From contig NZ_JAGJEG010000007.1 of NCBI RefSeq assembly GCF_018100905.1, positions 1-64,000 on the forward strand: a DNA stretch of 64,000 nt. Reading direction: 5' to 3'. Each line of letters starts with the position of its first letter. The first letter of the stretch is position 1. This document shows positions 34,386 to 44,497 of this stretch, piece after piece. Made by a program: the position numbers and the translations under genes. This stretch comes from Pseudoalteromonas sp. MMG010 (GTDB taxonomy: Bacteria; Pseudomonadota; Gammaproteobacteria; Enterobacterales; Alteromonadaceae). The notes below the pieces were generated by a model. That model was not told where the DNA came from, made no database searches, and worked only from the letters and a program-made list of their open reading frames with translations.

Positions 34386-37106
34386 CTAAAATTCGTAGCT
34401 AAAACTTAAACTCAGCTCAGTCCCGGTTTCTTGCTTCCACAAGGTTAAGCCTTCTTGTTCAATTTCTTTTTCTTGGCCTAAAATATTCTTCACTTTAAAA
34501 TTAACTTTAGAATTAAAGTTAGGAAAGTAAGAATACACTAAATCCAAAGAATGAAACGACTGCTCTTGCGCATCTTCATTACCGCGTGTACCCGGAACAA
34601 TAATACGTGGACCAAACACATTATAAACAAGTGAACTTGAGTGAAATCCATCTGGTGAATCGTAACCAACTTGTAGGTTAGCAACCCATTGTGAGTGACC
34701 AACTAAACGACGTTCGTTATTAGTGACAATGTTTGATACGGTATCGGCATCTAATGCATCTTTTAGCTGTGATTCAAATAACGAATCGACACCATCAGAG
34801 TCATCAATTCCTAAATCCACACTTGAATCAGATAACGTGACATTACCTGATAAAAATAACGCAGACCAATCGGCATTAATAAAGCTAAAATCAGTTAAAA
34901 AATCAACCTCTATCCCAGCAAGTTTACCCGATGAAGCATTCGCTGTAAGTAACTGAGGAGAGGCTCCCCCTACCCCAGCTAACTCAACCATTTCAATTGG
35001 ATTTTCAATGTCTTTATAAAACAATGCAACCGATAGGTTATCACCTGATGGCATGTACCATTCAAATCTAAAATCAGCATTGGTCAGATTTGAACTTTCT
35101 AACGTAGGCGAACCACGAACTAAGAACTCAGTCAAAGGATCAACAAAGAAAGAAGAGCTAACATCACGCATATCAGGGCGAATTGTGGTTTCGCTTAAGT
35201 TTAAACGAAACTGCATTTCTTCATTCATAATATAGGTTAATGCTAAAGAAGGATAAAAGTTATCTTCTTTAATAGCCACGGCCTGAATTTCTTCAAGTGA
35301 TGAATCAAATAACTGGGTATGAGCTTGATAACCAATAGAGACTTGAGAAAAATCTTCCCACCGCACGCCGCCAGTTATACGCCATGTGTCAGCTAAAAAG
35401 TAATCGGCCATAAAATAATAAGCATTTAATTGATGTGCTGCTACATAGGCATCGCCATCGGTGGTGCCATCATCAAAAATCCCAGAGCCTGTCGCGCTTG
35501 AATAAAAATCAGCATTTGCGGTATTTTCATCAGCAAAAATGTCACTAATATTTGAACCAAAAGTATAGTCATCGCTAATACCACGGTGTGTTATACCAAA
35601 GCTGATATTACTTGCGTCACGTTTTTTTTCTGAAAAATCGCCGCCGATTTTAAGCTCAAGCTCATAGCCATCACCATAAAAAGGGATCCCCATATTCCAG
35701 CCAAATGTTTCTACGTCATCGTGTAATGATTGATACTCACGACTGATATTAGTCGCAGCAACATCTTGTAGTTGTTCTGATTCAAACACACCGTCATCTA
35801 AATTAGTTTGATAAACAATATCAATACCACCGGGTGCATCTCTGTTTGCACGGCTTAAGCCAGCATACCAATCAAAAAATACATTCTTATACTCAGGAAA
35901 GTTATGCGTGCCTTTAAGCTGTGTTGAAAACATCTCACGTTCTTCGTACGTAATGTCCACACGGCGTAGCTCAGTATCGCCTTCTTCTGTTTCGTTTGCA
36001 TCGTAATAACTACGATTACGCACGCGGTCACTCATATCGTGTAAAGCAATGTTAGTCAGTTCAAATTTATGGTTTGAGTTAAACTCATAGCCTAAATTTA
36101 AAGTACCACTCCAGCGTACATTTTGCTCGGTAGACGTGCCTGAGTAGTACTGAGCATAACACTTATCTTCACAGCCTAAACTCCCTAGACTCGCACCATT
36201 TTGCTCTTGTACTACTTCCCACTCGTTATCATAAGAAACCGCAGCAAGTACCCCAAAAGTACCCACTTCAGTGTCAAAGCGATCACCTAATGACACCGAA
36301 AAACTCATCGCTGGGCTTACGTCTTTTTCGCTGATACCTACATCCCAATCTAAATCTTGAATTAATGAAATACGCTCATCGAGCGTAGTATTAATATCAC
36401 CTTCAAGACCTGCATCAGAGTTAAATACCTCAACAAATGATGGCGCCAATGAACGAGTTCCATCATCACGGCCCATCCAGTCAGTGTCACCACCTTGGTA
36501 AAAATAACCGGTATCGCTATTTGATGTGTTATACGAAGTGCCTACCTGAATATTAAACAAAAAGTCAGACGGGATTGATTTAGTACGGATATTTACATTA
36601 CCACCACCAAAATGCGCTGGCATATCAGGCGAGAATGACTTTTGTACACTAAGACTCTCAATGATATCTGAAGGGAATAAATCAAGCGGTACCACAGAGC
36701 GCGTAGGATCGGGACTCGGTACATACATATTATTTAGCTGTGTACTTGAGTAGCGCTCACCTAAACCACGAACATAAATAAATTTACCATCAACCAGGGT
36801 TAAACCTGTAACACGACGCAGTGCCGAAGCCGCATCACCGTCACCGGTTTTAGAAATTTGGTCAGCACCCATAATATCAGCAACAAAGGCTTGATTTTGG
36901 CGCTCTTGCAAAACAGCGCCTGCGCTGCCTTTTAAACGTTGCCCTACAGCAACAACTTCTTCTATTTCTTGCTCTTGTGCTTGCGCTTGTGCGGCAACCG
37001 CAGTGTGGGTCGATAGCCCCAATAATCCAGCAATCACTGCATAGTTTAACTTTGATAAAACAAGGCTAGAAGGTTTGATACAATTCATTTTTTTACTCCG
37101 AAACAA
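34386..37106 (-). CDS. TonB-dependent outer-membrane receptor
   Basis: 906 residues with an N-terminal signal sequence cleaved near AVAAQA (about residue 40). The TonB box region EIEEVVAVGQ follows, then a plug domain (DADS-like GDGDAASALRRVTGLTLVDGKFIYVRGLGERYSSTQLNNMYVPSPDP), and a 22-strand barrel ending in the outer-membrane signature SLSFSYEF. The plug stretch is typical of the receptors that, in Bacteroidetes and Alteromonadales, partner a repeat lipoprotein; the lipoprotein gene lies 45 bp upstream in the same operon. The ligand is unknown. Energy would come from the TonB system encoded just beyond. Confidence 0.95.
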   Translation of the reverse strand: MFRSKKMNCIKPSSLVLSKLNYAVIAGLLGLSTHTAVAAQAQAQEQEIEEVVAVGQRLKGSAGAVLQERQNQAFVADIMGADQISKTGDGDAASALRRVTGLTLVDGKFIYVRGLGERYSSTQLNNMYVPSPDPTRSVVPLDLFPSDIIESLSVQKSFSPDMPAHFGGGNVNIRTKSIPSDFLFNIQVGTSYNTSNSDTGYFYQGGDTDWMGRDDGTRSLAPSFVEVFNSDAGLEGDINTTLDERISLIQDLDWDVGISEKDVSPAMSFSVSLGDRFDTEVGTFGVLAAVSYDNEWEVVQEQNGASLGSLGCEDKCYAQYYSGTSTEQNVRWSGTLNLGYEFNSNHKFELTNIALHDMSDRVRNRSYYDANETEEGDTELRRVDITYEEREMFSTQLKGTHNFPEYKNVFFDWYAGLSRANRDAPGGIDIVYQTNLDDGVFESEQLQDVAATNISREYQSLHDDVETFGWNMGIPFYGDGYELELKIGGDFSEKKRDASNISFGITHRGISDDYTFGSNISDIFADENTANADFYSSATGSGIFDDGTTDGDAYVAAHQLNAYYFMADYFLADTWRITGGVRWEDFSQVSIGYQAHTQLFDSSLEEIQAVAIKEDNFYPSLALTYIMNEEMQFRLNLSETTIRPDMRDVSSSFFVDPLTEFLVRGSPTLESSNLTNADFRFEWYMPSGDNLSVALFYKDIENPIEMVELAGVGGASPQLLTANASSGKLAGIEVDFLTDFSFINADWSALFLSGNVTLSDSSVDLGIDDSDGVDSLFESQLKDALDADTVSNIVTNNERRLVGHSQWVANLQVGYDSPDGFHSSSLVYNVFGPRIIVPGTRGNEDAQEQSFHSLDLVYSYFPNFNSKVNFKVKNILGQEKEIEQEGLTLWKQETGTELSLSFSYEF

Positions 37107-37151
37107 GACAATATACTAGCCGGGCAATGCCCGGCCATAATATACAGTGAG

Positions 37152-40100
37152 TTATTCAAGACCTACTGTAACCCAACCTGCTGTCCAGTCTTTATCTGAA
37201 TCCATCGCACCAATATAATCGACAGCGTCGAAGTAACTATTTAAGCTAGATGAATCAAACCCGTTACTTAATAGTAATGAACCCGACGCTGGCATATAGC
37301 CATTATCATCTAAGCCTAAATCAGCCGCTGCTTGCACTGAATTACCTTGTTGCGCTAAGAACCACGATTCTACATTGCCTGTACCAATCGTTTCTGAGCC
37401 AAAGTTATTTGCCGCTTCACAAGCAACAACAGAATGAGTGATTGTTAATGTTTCATCTTCAGCACGTGGCACCGAATCAGAACCTACTCGTAAGCAGTTT
37501 TCGTAACCTTCACCACCGGTCACTAGCACATTTTTAAGGATACCCGCAGTACCCGCTCGTAAACGAATTCCGTTTACACCGGCATCACCAATAATAGTAA
37601 CATTAGATACCGTAGGCAGTGTCAGAGGCGTTGCATCAGAGTCAAATTCAGAGTTATCGGCTTCTATTGCATTGTCACCTTCTGAACCTGATTGCTTAAT
37701 CAATACATATTGGGCATTTCCTGTCCAACCAAATGACCAATCAAGTGAGTCATCACCAATGCTTGTTAATACAAGGTGGCTAATGCTTGCTGTACCACCA
37801 AAGAACTCAACACCATCATCTAAGTTTTCATGTACTTGAATGTAATCAAGCTCGGTTTGGCTACCTACACCAGCAAGTGAAATACCGTTAAGCTCATCAC
37901 CGTTACCCAGTGTTTTACCCGCTTGTTTAACAATAACGTACTTTAAAGTACCTGAATTATCATCGCTGATATTACCGCCAAACTGACCCGCATCACCTTC
38001 TGCAGATACGCCACAGTTTTCTAATTCTTCTGCGGTTGCTTCACCTTGTTGATCACCACACGAGTTAGCGGGTGCATTACCAAGTAATACTAACCCACCC
38101 CATTGGCCAATACCGGTTTCGGCGCCCGTCATATCTTGAATCGATGTCATCGTGATTGGTTGCGTAGCCGTACCTTGCGCTTCAATTTGTGAGCCACGAC
38201 GAACCACTAAAAAGTCATCTCCCGACTCACCAATTAATGTTGTGCCGTATTGCACATATAACACACTGTTATCTGCACGGTCGTTACCAACGGCCGTACG
38301 CCCTTTGAGTATCCAATGTGCATCGTTTGTTAAAGTAACATCGGATGTAAAGACAACATCTTGGTCTAATTGATAAACAGGCTTATCAGTAATTGCTGCA
38401 TACGTGCTAGATACATCGGTTGCTAAACCTTGCTCAAAAGCATTGCTTACATCATCAGGAAAGCTAGGGGTGATAGCCACAGTCCAGTTATCCATCCAAT
38501 TAGTATCACCATCAAAGGCACCCACATAATTAGTCGAAGTAAAGAATGCATCTAACTGAGAAGCATCAACACCGTTGCCCAGTAATGGAGAGCCAGATTT
38601 AGGTGTAAACCCATCGGTGGCTAAATTTAGGTCGCTAGAGGTAAGCGTTTGGTTGCCTGTTTGGCCTTCAAACCATGATTGAACATTGCCAGAGCCAATG
38701 CTTTCATCGCCAAAGTTGTTATCGGTACTACAAGCAATAACTGAGTTCTCGATAGACAATTCGCCCGATTCGGCATGAGCAACAGAATCTGAACCTACAC
38801 GTAAACAATTTTCATACGAATCTGGACCTGTGACTACTAAGTTACGAATAACCCCCGCAGTCCCTGCTCGTAAACGCACACCGTTTGTGCCATTTGCACC
38901 AACAATCGTCACATTTGATAATAGCGGTTTCGTTAATGGTGTGGCGTTAGAATCAAACTCAGAGTTATCAGCTTCGATTGCGTTATCACCTTCAACAGCG
39001 CTTTGTTGGATATAAATATTTTGCGCACGACCCGTCCAGCCAAAAGACCAATCAAACGCATCATCACCAATATCGGTTAATACGATATTGCGCACATTAA
39101 CGCTACCACCGAAAAACTCAACACCGTCATCTAGGTTTTGGTGAACTTGTATGTATTCAACTTTTGTCGCTGAACCGACACCTGCAAACGAAATACCATT
39201 TAGCTCATCGCCATTACCTAAAGTTTTACCTGCATGCTTAACAACAACATAACGAAGAACACCAGAATCATCATCGCTGATATTACCGCCAAACTGTCCG
39301 GCATCACCTTCAGCAGCAACCCCACAGTTTTCTAATTCGTCGTCGGTTGTTTCACCTGTTTGATCACCACATGAGTTAGCAGGTGCGTTACCTAGTAATA
39401 CTAAGCCACCCCATTGACCAATTGTAGTTTCGCCACCCGTAACATCTTCAATAGAAGTCATCGTAATAGGTGCCGATGCCGAGCCGTTCGCATTAATCTG
39501 CGAACCACGGCGTACAACTAAAAAGTCATCGCCTGACTCACCAATTAACGTAGTCCCTGATTGAACATACAGTACGGTATTATCATCGCGATCATTACCA
39601 ACGGCTGTTCGACCATTTAAAATCCAATATGCATCGTTAGTTAACGTTACATCTTCAACAAAAGTGGTATCTTGTGTTAAACGATAAACAGGTTTATCGG
39701 TGATTTCTGAGAACTCACTCGACACATCGGTTGCCAGTCCTTGTTCAAAGGCATTATCTATATCTTCTGGAAAACCACCGTTTATAGCAACAGTCCAACC
39801 GTCCATCCAGTTAGTCACACCATCAAATGCGCCAACTTGGCCATCGGCTAATAATGGCGAACCTGATAATGGCGTAAACCCATCGTCATCAAGCATTAAC
39901 TCGGTAGTTGAAAGAGTTTGATTACCTTCTTGTGCTTCAAACCATGCTTGAACAGAGTCACCGTTAATGGTTTCGCTACCAAAGTTATTGGCTGTTGTTT
40001 CACAGGCAACAATTGAATGGGTAATAGTTAACGTGCCGTCTTCAGCACGTGGCACAGAATCAGACCCTACACGTAAACAGTTTTCGTAAGTGGCTGGGCC

Positions 40101-41249
40101 TGTTACAAATACATTTGATAACACACCGGCTGTACCGGCACGAAGACGAATACCATTATTACCGCCAGCACCGACAATCGTCACATTAGAAATAGTTGGG
40201 TTAGTTAATGGCGTTGCTTGTGAGTCAAACTCAGAGTTATCTGCTTCAATTGCATTATCGCCGGTATCTTCTTGTTGTTGGATATAAACGTTTGTTGCCG
40301 AACCAGTCCAACCAAATGACCAATCAAGCGAATCATCACCGATGCTGGTAAGTACAACGTTTGAAACATCAACGGTACCACCAAAAAACTCAATACCATC
40401 ATCCAGGTTTTCATGAACCTGGATGTAATCGACCGTTGTTGCTGAGCCTACACCTGCAAATGAAATACCATTTAATTCATCGCCATTACCCAGTGTTTTA
40501 CCAGCCTGTTTTACGACTAAATACTTTAATGTACCTGAGTTATCATCGCTGATGTTACCACCAAACTGACCCGCATCACCTTCAGCAGACACACCACAGT
40601 TAGCAAGTTCATCGGCGGTTGCTTCACCTTCTTGATCGCCACACGAGTTAGCAGGTGCATTCCCTAATAAAACTAACCCACCCCATTGACCAATGGTCGT
40701 TTCACCGCCGGTCACATCTTCAATTGAAGTCATTGTAATCGGTTGGCTTACTGTGCCTACTGATTCAAGTTGCGAACCACGACGAACCACTAAAAAGTCA
40801 TCGCCAGATTCACCAATAATGGTTGTACCTTGTTGAATATACAATACAGCGTTATCTGCACGGTCGTTACCAACGGCCGTACGCCCGCTGATAATCCAGT
40901 ATGCATCATTGGTTAAACTTACATTTGATGTAAACGTTGTATCTGCTGTTAAACGATACACAGGTTTATCTGTAATTGAACTAAATTCACTTGAAACATC
41001 GGTCGCTAAACCTTGCACAAACGCGTTATCTATATCACTAGGAAAACCCGTCGTCGCATTTTGTGAATCATCACGTTGTGAAGTTTCATCATTACTATCA
41101 TCTGAATCATCAATGATATTTGTTATTGTATCGCCTTCATTAATTGTTGTTGAAGTATCACCTTCAGATACAACTAAATCACCACCACAACCCGCTAAAG
41201 TCACTGCAGATGCAATCAAACTAACTTTAAATAAGTCAGATAATTTCAT
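37152..41249 (-). CDS. Giant three-repeat beta-helix lipoprotein
   Basis: 1365 residues. The signal sequence ends in a lipobox (LAGC, Cys21). An acidic Ser/Thr/Asp linker (about 24-66) leads to three tandem modules of about 430 residues, starting FPSDIDNAF (about 69), FPEDIDNAF (about 492) and FPDDVSNAF (about 928). Each has the strings VGNDR, GESGDDFLVVRRGSQ, GQWGGLVLLGNAPANSCGD, DAGQFGGNISDD, HENLDDG(I/V)EFFGG, and AIEADNSEFDS. The regular strand pattern suggests a right-handed parallel beta-helix, with conserved cysteine pairs probably bridged. It is co-transcribed with the TonB-dependent receptor (45 bp gap) and is likely a surface binding or capture partner. Function unproven. Codon choices differ between modules, so the triplication is old. 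Confidence 0.85.
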   Translation of the reverse strand: MKLSDLFKVSLIASAVTLAGCGGDLVVSEGDTSTTINEGDTITNIIDDSDDSNDETSQRDDSQNATTGFPSDIDNAFVQGLATDVSSEFSSITDKPVYRLTADTTFTSNVSLTNDAYWIISGRTAVGNDRADNAVLYIQQGTTIIGESGDDFLVVRRGSQLESVGTVSQPITMTSIEDVTGGETTIGQWGGLVLLGNAPANSCGDQEGEATADELANCGVSAEGDAGQFGGNISDDNSGTLKYLVVKQAGKTLGNGDELNGISFAGVGSATTVDYIQVHENLDDGIEFFGGTVDVSNVVLTSIGDDSLDWSFGWTGSATNVYIQQQEDTGDNAIEADNSEFDSQATPLTNPTISNVTIVGAGGNNGIRLRAGTAGVLSNVFVTGPATYENCLRVGSDSVPRAEDGTLTITHSIVACETTANNFGSETINGDSVQAWFEAQEGNQTLSTTELMLDDDGFTPLSGSPLLADGQVGAFDGVTNWMDGWTVAINGGFPEDIDNAFEQGLATDVSSEFSEITDKPVYRLTQDTTFVEDVTLTNDAYWILNGRTAVGNDRDDNTVLYVQSGTTLIGESGDDFLVVRRGSQINANGSASAPITMTSIEDVTGGETTIGQWGGLVLLGNAPANSCGDQTGETTDDELENCGVAAEGDAGQFGGNISDDDSGVLRYVVVKHAGKTLGNGDELNGISFAGVGSATKVEYIQVHQNLDDGVEFFGGSVNVRNIVLTDIGDDAFDWSFGWTGRAQNIYIQQSAVEGDNAIEADNSEFDSNATPLTKPLLSNVTIVGANGTNGVRLRAGTAGVIRNLVVTGPDSYENCLRVGSDSVAHAESGELSIENSVIACSTDNNFGDESIGSGNVQSWFEGQTGNQTLTSSDLNLATDGFTPKSGSPLLGNGVDASQLDAFFTSTNYVGAFDGDTNWMDNWTVAITPSFPDDVSNAFEQGLATDVSSTYAAITDKPVYQLDQDVVFTSDVTLTNDAHWILKGRTAVGNDRADNSVLYVQYGTTLIGESGDDFLVVRRGSQIEAQGTATQPITMTSIQDMTGAETGIGQWGGLVLLGNAPANSCGDQQGEATAEELENCGVSAEGDAGQFGGNISDDNSGTLKYVIVKQAGKTLGNGDELNGISLAGVGSQTELDYIQVHENLDDGVEFFGGTASISHLVLTSIGDDSLDWSFGWTGNAQYVLIKQSGSEGDNAIEADNSEFDSDATPLTLPTVSNVTIIGDAGVNGIRLRAGTAGILKNVLVTGGEGYENCLRVGSDSVPRAEDETLTITHSVVACEAANNFGSETIGTGNVESWFLAQQGNSVQAAADLGLDDNGYMPASGSLLLSNGFDSSSLNSYFDAVDYIGAMDSDKDWTAGWVTVGLE
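37160..41045 (-). repeat. Three protein-level tandem modules
   Basis: Three in-frame repeats of about 1.3 kb within the lipoprotein gene: roughly 41045-39775, 39774-38468 and 38467-37160. Amino-acid similarity is high (long identical strings), while many third positions differ, so slippage or recent duplication is unlikely. Confidence 0.8.
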
Positions 41250-41526
41250 TGTTCACTCCGTTAAAGTATTTAATTATTTTGTTCGTTTATGGATAAACCC
41301 AAGTTACGTTAGCAGACTTAATAATCGGCTAAGGTAATTTGTCTCTAATTCGACACACCTTACGCCAGACATATGACAAAGTTGTTACACTTTAATAAAA
41401 CTAAAATGACAATATAAAACAACGCATATTCAATAAGTTAAAGTTATAGATAGAAAAAAACCGCCGTTAGGCGGTTTGGGTGTTGCGATTATGAAAGGGT
41501 GACGTTGCCCAAAAGCAACGCTAAAA
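41250..41526. other. Promoter/terminator gap between TonB operon and lipoprotein
   Basis: 277 bp. The right end holds the terminator of the upstream operon (41458-41477) and a second 6-bp hairpin CGTTGC/GCAACG (41503-41520). The middle carries the promoter region of the lipoprotein-receptor pair, with the 10-mer TTGTCATTTT on the minus strand (41403-41412) that also occurs upstream of the DUF3450 gene. No small gene seen. Confidence 0.5.
41458..41477 (-). terminator. Terminator of the TonB-system operon
   Basis: 8-bp stem AAACCGCC/GGCGGTTT with a 4-base loop, followed on the minus strand by a T run. It implies that the lipoprotein and receptor genes have their own promoter. Confidence 0.85.
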
Positions 41527-42852
41527 TTATAACAGTGCGGTTCTAAGTGTTTGTGCGTGCACTTTTTCGCTTTTCACATACTTAATCCATTGCTGAGCTA
41601 AACGCTGTGACTTTTTGTGTTTCTGCGCTTGTTCAAACGCTAAAATTGACGCATCAAAGTTTTGTAAATTGTATTGCGCCATCCCAAGTGCAACGTAAGC
41701 ATTAGACTCAAAATCTAATTGGCCTTTATCAAGTGCCATACGCGCAGCATCGGCTGCTTCATCGTATTTTTCAATATTAACAAGGACTTCAGCTAATCGT
41801 TGATCAAACTTACCATGTTCTGACAGTTCGGCCGCCTTAGCAAAATAATTCACCGATTCGTCATCTTCTTTAGCAGCGATAAAAGCTTCAGCGATAAATG
41901 CATTGTTTTTAGCATTGTCTTGGGCAATACCTAAATTAATGGCTTCGCGCATAACTTCAGCTGCTTTGTACGCTAAACCATTATATAAATACACTTGAGA
42001 AAGCTGGCGGTAATCCGACTTAGATTTTAAAAACCCTTGCTGATAAGCCGCTTCAATCACTGCTAGCTGTGCTTTTTCGTTACCCGTTTCGCCATACATC
42101 CCCGATAACTGCACCCAATATTCAGGTTTATTGTACAATTTAACCATGCGCTCAAGCACTTCAACCACTTTGTCGCTTTGATTCAGTGAGTAGTACATAG
42201 CACGCTGTAACACTAGCCAGTTTTCTTTCGGCTGTTTATCGGCACTGTCGCTTAAATTAATCGCTTGTGAAATGTAACTTAAACCTTGCTCATACTCTTT
42301 TAGCTGATAGTACGCTTGCGCTCTTAATACGTAATATGCATCGGTTTTAGGCTTAGTGTTGATAGCGTCCCACTGATCTAAAAATGAAACAACTTTATTG
42401 TAATCACTATTCGCCATGGCTAATTGCGCTAAGCTAAATGTGGTACTTAAACGCAGTGTTTCAGGGATAGTTTGCTCTGCAATCACTTTTTCAAACGCCG
42501 CGATAGCGCCTGGTAAATCATTTTCGTTATATAAAATAAAACCGTAAAAGTTATACATCATCGCAATTTCGTATGAATTCATGCTAGATATACGCTCTTT
42601 AACACTATCAAGTGCTGCTAACCCTGCGGTTGCATCACCGTCATCGGCAAGCTTTTGTGCACGTGCTAATTGGCTGTAAACCTTGTTACGTAATGAAGGT
42701 ACACGCACTGTTTTTTGCTCTTGTGCATTTACAATCCCCATACTCACACCGGGCAATAAGTTAAGTGCACTGGGTAGCACAACACTGGCTGTGATTGCTG
42801 CTGTGCAAAACAAGGTTAGTTTTAAATATTTAGCTGCTGGGTATAATTTCAT
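41527..42852 (-). CDS. TPR protein of the TtpC-type TonB system
   Basis: 441 residues with an N-terminal signal peptide (to about residue 42) and a series of tetratricopeptide repeats across the rest. TPR proteins are a regular last member of the DUF3450-TtpC-ExbB-ExbD-TonB operons of marine gammaproteobacteria, where they may organise or stabilise the TonB complex in the periplasm. It lies 37 bp after tonB and before the operon terminator. Confidence 0.88.
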   Translation of the reverse strand: MKLYPAAKYLKLTLFCTAAITASVVLPSALNLLPGVSMGIVNAQEQKTVRVPSLRNKVYSQLARAQKLADDGDATAGLAALDSVKERISSMNSYEIAMMYNFYGFILYNENDLPGAIAAFEKVIAEQTIPETLRLSTTFSLAQLAMANSDYNKVVSFLDQWDAINTKPKTDAYYVLRAQAYYQLKEYEQGLSYISQAINLSDSADKQPKENWLVLQRAMYYSLNQSDKVVEVLERMVKLYNKPEYWVQLSGMYGETGNEKAQLAVIEAAYQQGFLKSKSDYRQLSQVYLYNGLAYKAAEVMREAINLGIAQDNAKNNAFIAEAFIAAKEDDESVNYFAKAAELSEHGKFDQRLAEVLVNIEKYDEAADAARMALDKGQLDFESNAYVALGMAQYNLQNFDASILAFEQAQKHKKSQRLAQQWIKYVKSEKVHAQTLRTALL

Positions 42853-42889
42853 AATCGCCTCGCGTTTCTAACTAGCTATAAATATTGGC

Positions 42890-43495
42890 TTAGCCATTTA
42901 TTTTAAAAGATATTTTATTTTGTACACCGGCCACTTCAACCGCTTCACCATTAACCACACGTGGTTTATATTTGAACTTAGAAGCGGCGTCCATTGCTGC
43001 TCTATCAAATAATGATTCAGGTTCTGCTTTAATCACTTTAGGGCTGCGAACGGTGCCTTGTTTAGTTACTGTAAATTCAACAATTACATACCCTTCAATA
43101 CCACGCGATAATGCGCGTCTTGGATAAACGGGGGCAACTTTAACAATCGGTAAATATTCACCATCACTTGATTCAAGCGCTAAACCACCAGCGAGGTCAA
43201 CATCACCGCTAATTTCGGCTCCAAAATCAAAGTTATTTGCACCTGCATCGCTATTGTTATCTTGCATTTGTGGCGACTCCATAGGGGGAGGCGGCTCTTT
43301 GGGTGTAGGCGGCTTTTGCGGTTTACGCTCTTTCTTTTGTACGGTTTCTTCTTTCTTTAAGCGGACAAAGTCAAGCACATTACCTTTTGCAGGTTCGCTC
43401 ATAGCACCTTCACCGCCGGTGATCAGTGCTTGCATCCCTAAAAACAAAAAGAAGGTGACTAAGCCTGCTATTACTAATGCTACTAAATAACGCAT
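42890..43495 (-). CDS. tonB: TonB-family energy transducer
   Basis: 201 residues: a single N-terminal membrane helix (about 4-24), a proline/lysine-rich spacer (about 58-74) crossing the periplasm, and a C-terminal TonB domain (about 115-201) with YPRRALSRGIEGYVIVEFTV and the terminal NKISFKING. It couples inner-membrane proton force to outer-membrane receptors; the receptor encoded at 34.4-37.1 kb is the obvious client. AGGG precedes the ATG by six bases. It is nine bases downstream of exbD. Confidence 0.94.
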   Translation of the reverse strand: MRYLVALVIAGLVTFFLFLGMQALITGGEGAMSEPAKGNVLDFVRLKKEETVQKKERKPQKPPTPKEPPPPMESPQMQDNNSDAGANNFDFGAEISGDVDLAGGLALESSDGEYLPIVKVAPVYPRRALSRGIEGYVIVEFTVTKQGTVRSPKVIKAEPESLFDRAAMDAASKFKYKPRVVNGEAVEVAGVQNKISFKING

Positions 43496-43504
43496 AATTA
43501 ACCC

Positions 43505-43915
43505 TTATGCTTCTTGCGCTGCAATCGATACATCAAATACACCCGCCGCTCTGGCCGCATCCATTACTTTAATTAATGTTTCGGTGGTTGCTTTTTTATC
43601 GGCCTGAATAACCACACTACCTTGTGGGTTCTCGGCTTTTAAACGTTCAATATTAGCTTGTACAGCACGTTCATCAATTTGACGTTTGTTAATCCAAATT
43701 TCGCCTTTATCTGAAATAGCCACTAAAATGTTGGCGCGCTCTTTTTTAACCGCGGTGGCTGCTTCAGGACGGTTAACATCAATACCGGCTTCTTTTACAA
43801 ATGATGCCGTAACAATAAAGAAAATAAGCATAATAAATACAACATCCAGCATCGGTGTCATATTAATTTCTTCAGCATCATCTTCTTGCATTAAATTACC
43901 CAGTGGTGCTCTCAT
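43505..43915 (-). CDS. exbD: ExbD-type biopolymer transport protein
   Basis: About 136 residues: one N-terminal membrane helix (MLDVVFIMLIFFIVTASFV) with the proton-carrying aspartate in the MTPMLDVVF motif, and a periplasmic domain ending DVSIAAQEA. It forms the proton channel with ExbB. ATG 43915 is preferred over a TTG five codons earlier because AGGAG is correctly spaced before the ATG. Confidence 0.94.
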   Translation of the reverse strand: MRAPLGNLMQEDDAEEINMTPMLDVVFIMLIFFIVTASFVKEAGIDVNRPEAATAVKKERANILVAISDKGEIWINKRQIDERAVQANIERLKAENPQGSVVIQADKKATTETLIKVMDAARAAGVFDVSIAAQEA

Positions 43916-43967
43916 TTTATTCTCCTGCAAACAACAGCTTTATAATAAAGCTGTTGTTAAAAGTTAT

Positions 43968-44495
43968 TTAGTGGTCTAAAACCATGCTGTCTTCAAGTAA
44001 TTCAACTTCGCGTTTTGCTTTACGTTGTAAAAATGTAGATGCAAATACGCCCGATAATGCGCCAACCATACCAGCCATTGTAGGTATCGTTGCTTTTGAT
44101 ACCCCCGATGCCATAGAACGAGCACTGCCGGTACCGGTAATCGCCATTACGTCAAATACTTCGATCATACCTGTCACTGTGCCTAACAAACCGAGTAACG
44201 GACACAAAGCAACCATGACATTGATTAGTGCTAAGTTGGTGTTTAAACGCAGTCCGGCACGAGACACCATTGCTTGGCGAATTTGCTCTGCGTTCCAACT
44301 GTTGCGTTCGTGACGGTTAATCCAGGTCTTTTTAATGTTGCGTTTGTACTGACCAAAGCCAATAAAAAAATATATAAATCGCTCGAGTATCAATAACCAC
44401 ATCGCGAAGATTAACACCCCAATGACCAAGAGAACTTGGCCACCGGTGTCGAGAAAATCACGGATAGCATTGATTGAATCAATCAATAGCACCAT
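43968..44495 (-). CDS. exbB: ExbB/TolQ-type proton channel subunit
   Basis: 175 residues of the MotA/TolQ/ExbB family. The first membrane helix (VLLVIGVLIFAMWLLILERF) is followed by the family core ALCPLLGLLGTVTGMIEVFDV and TIPTMAGMVGALSGVFAS. The short form, without a long periplasmic domain, is the second ExbB of TonB2-type systems. GGGAG lies seven bases before the ATG, and only two bases separate it from the end of the ttpC-like gene. Confidence 0.93.
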   Translation of the reverse strand: MVLLIDSINAIRDFLDTGGQVLLVIGVLIFAMWLLILERFIYFFIGFGQYKRNIKKTWINRHERNSWNAEQIRQAMVSRAGLRLNTNLALINVMVALCPLLGLLGTVTGMIEVFDVMAITGTGSARSMASGVSKATIPTMAGMVGALSGVFASTFLQRKAKREVELLEDSMVLDH

Positions 44496-44497
44496 GT

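Noticed and set aside
40205-40552. Open frames antisense to the three-repeat lipoprotein gene
   Set aside because: They recur at equivalent places in each module and are shadows of the repeated coding sequence.
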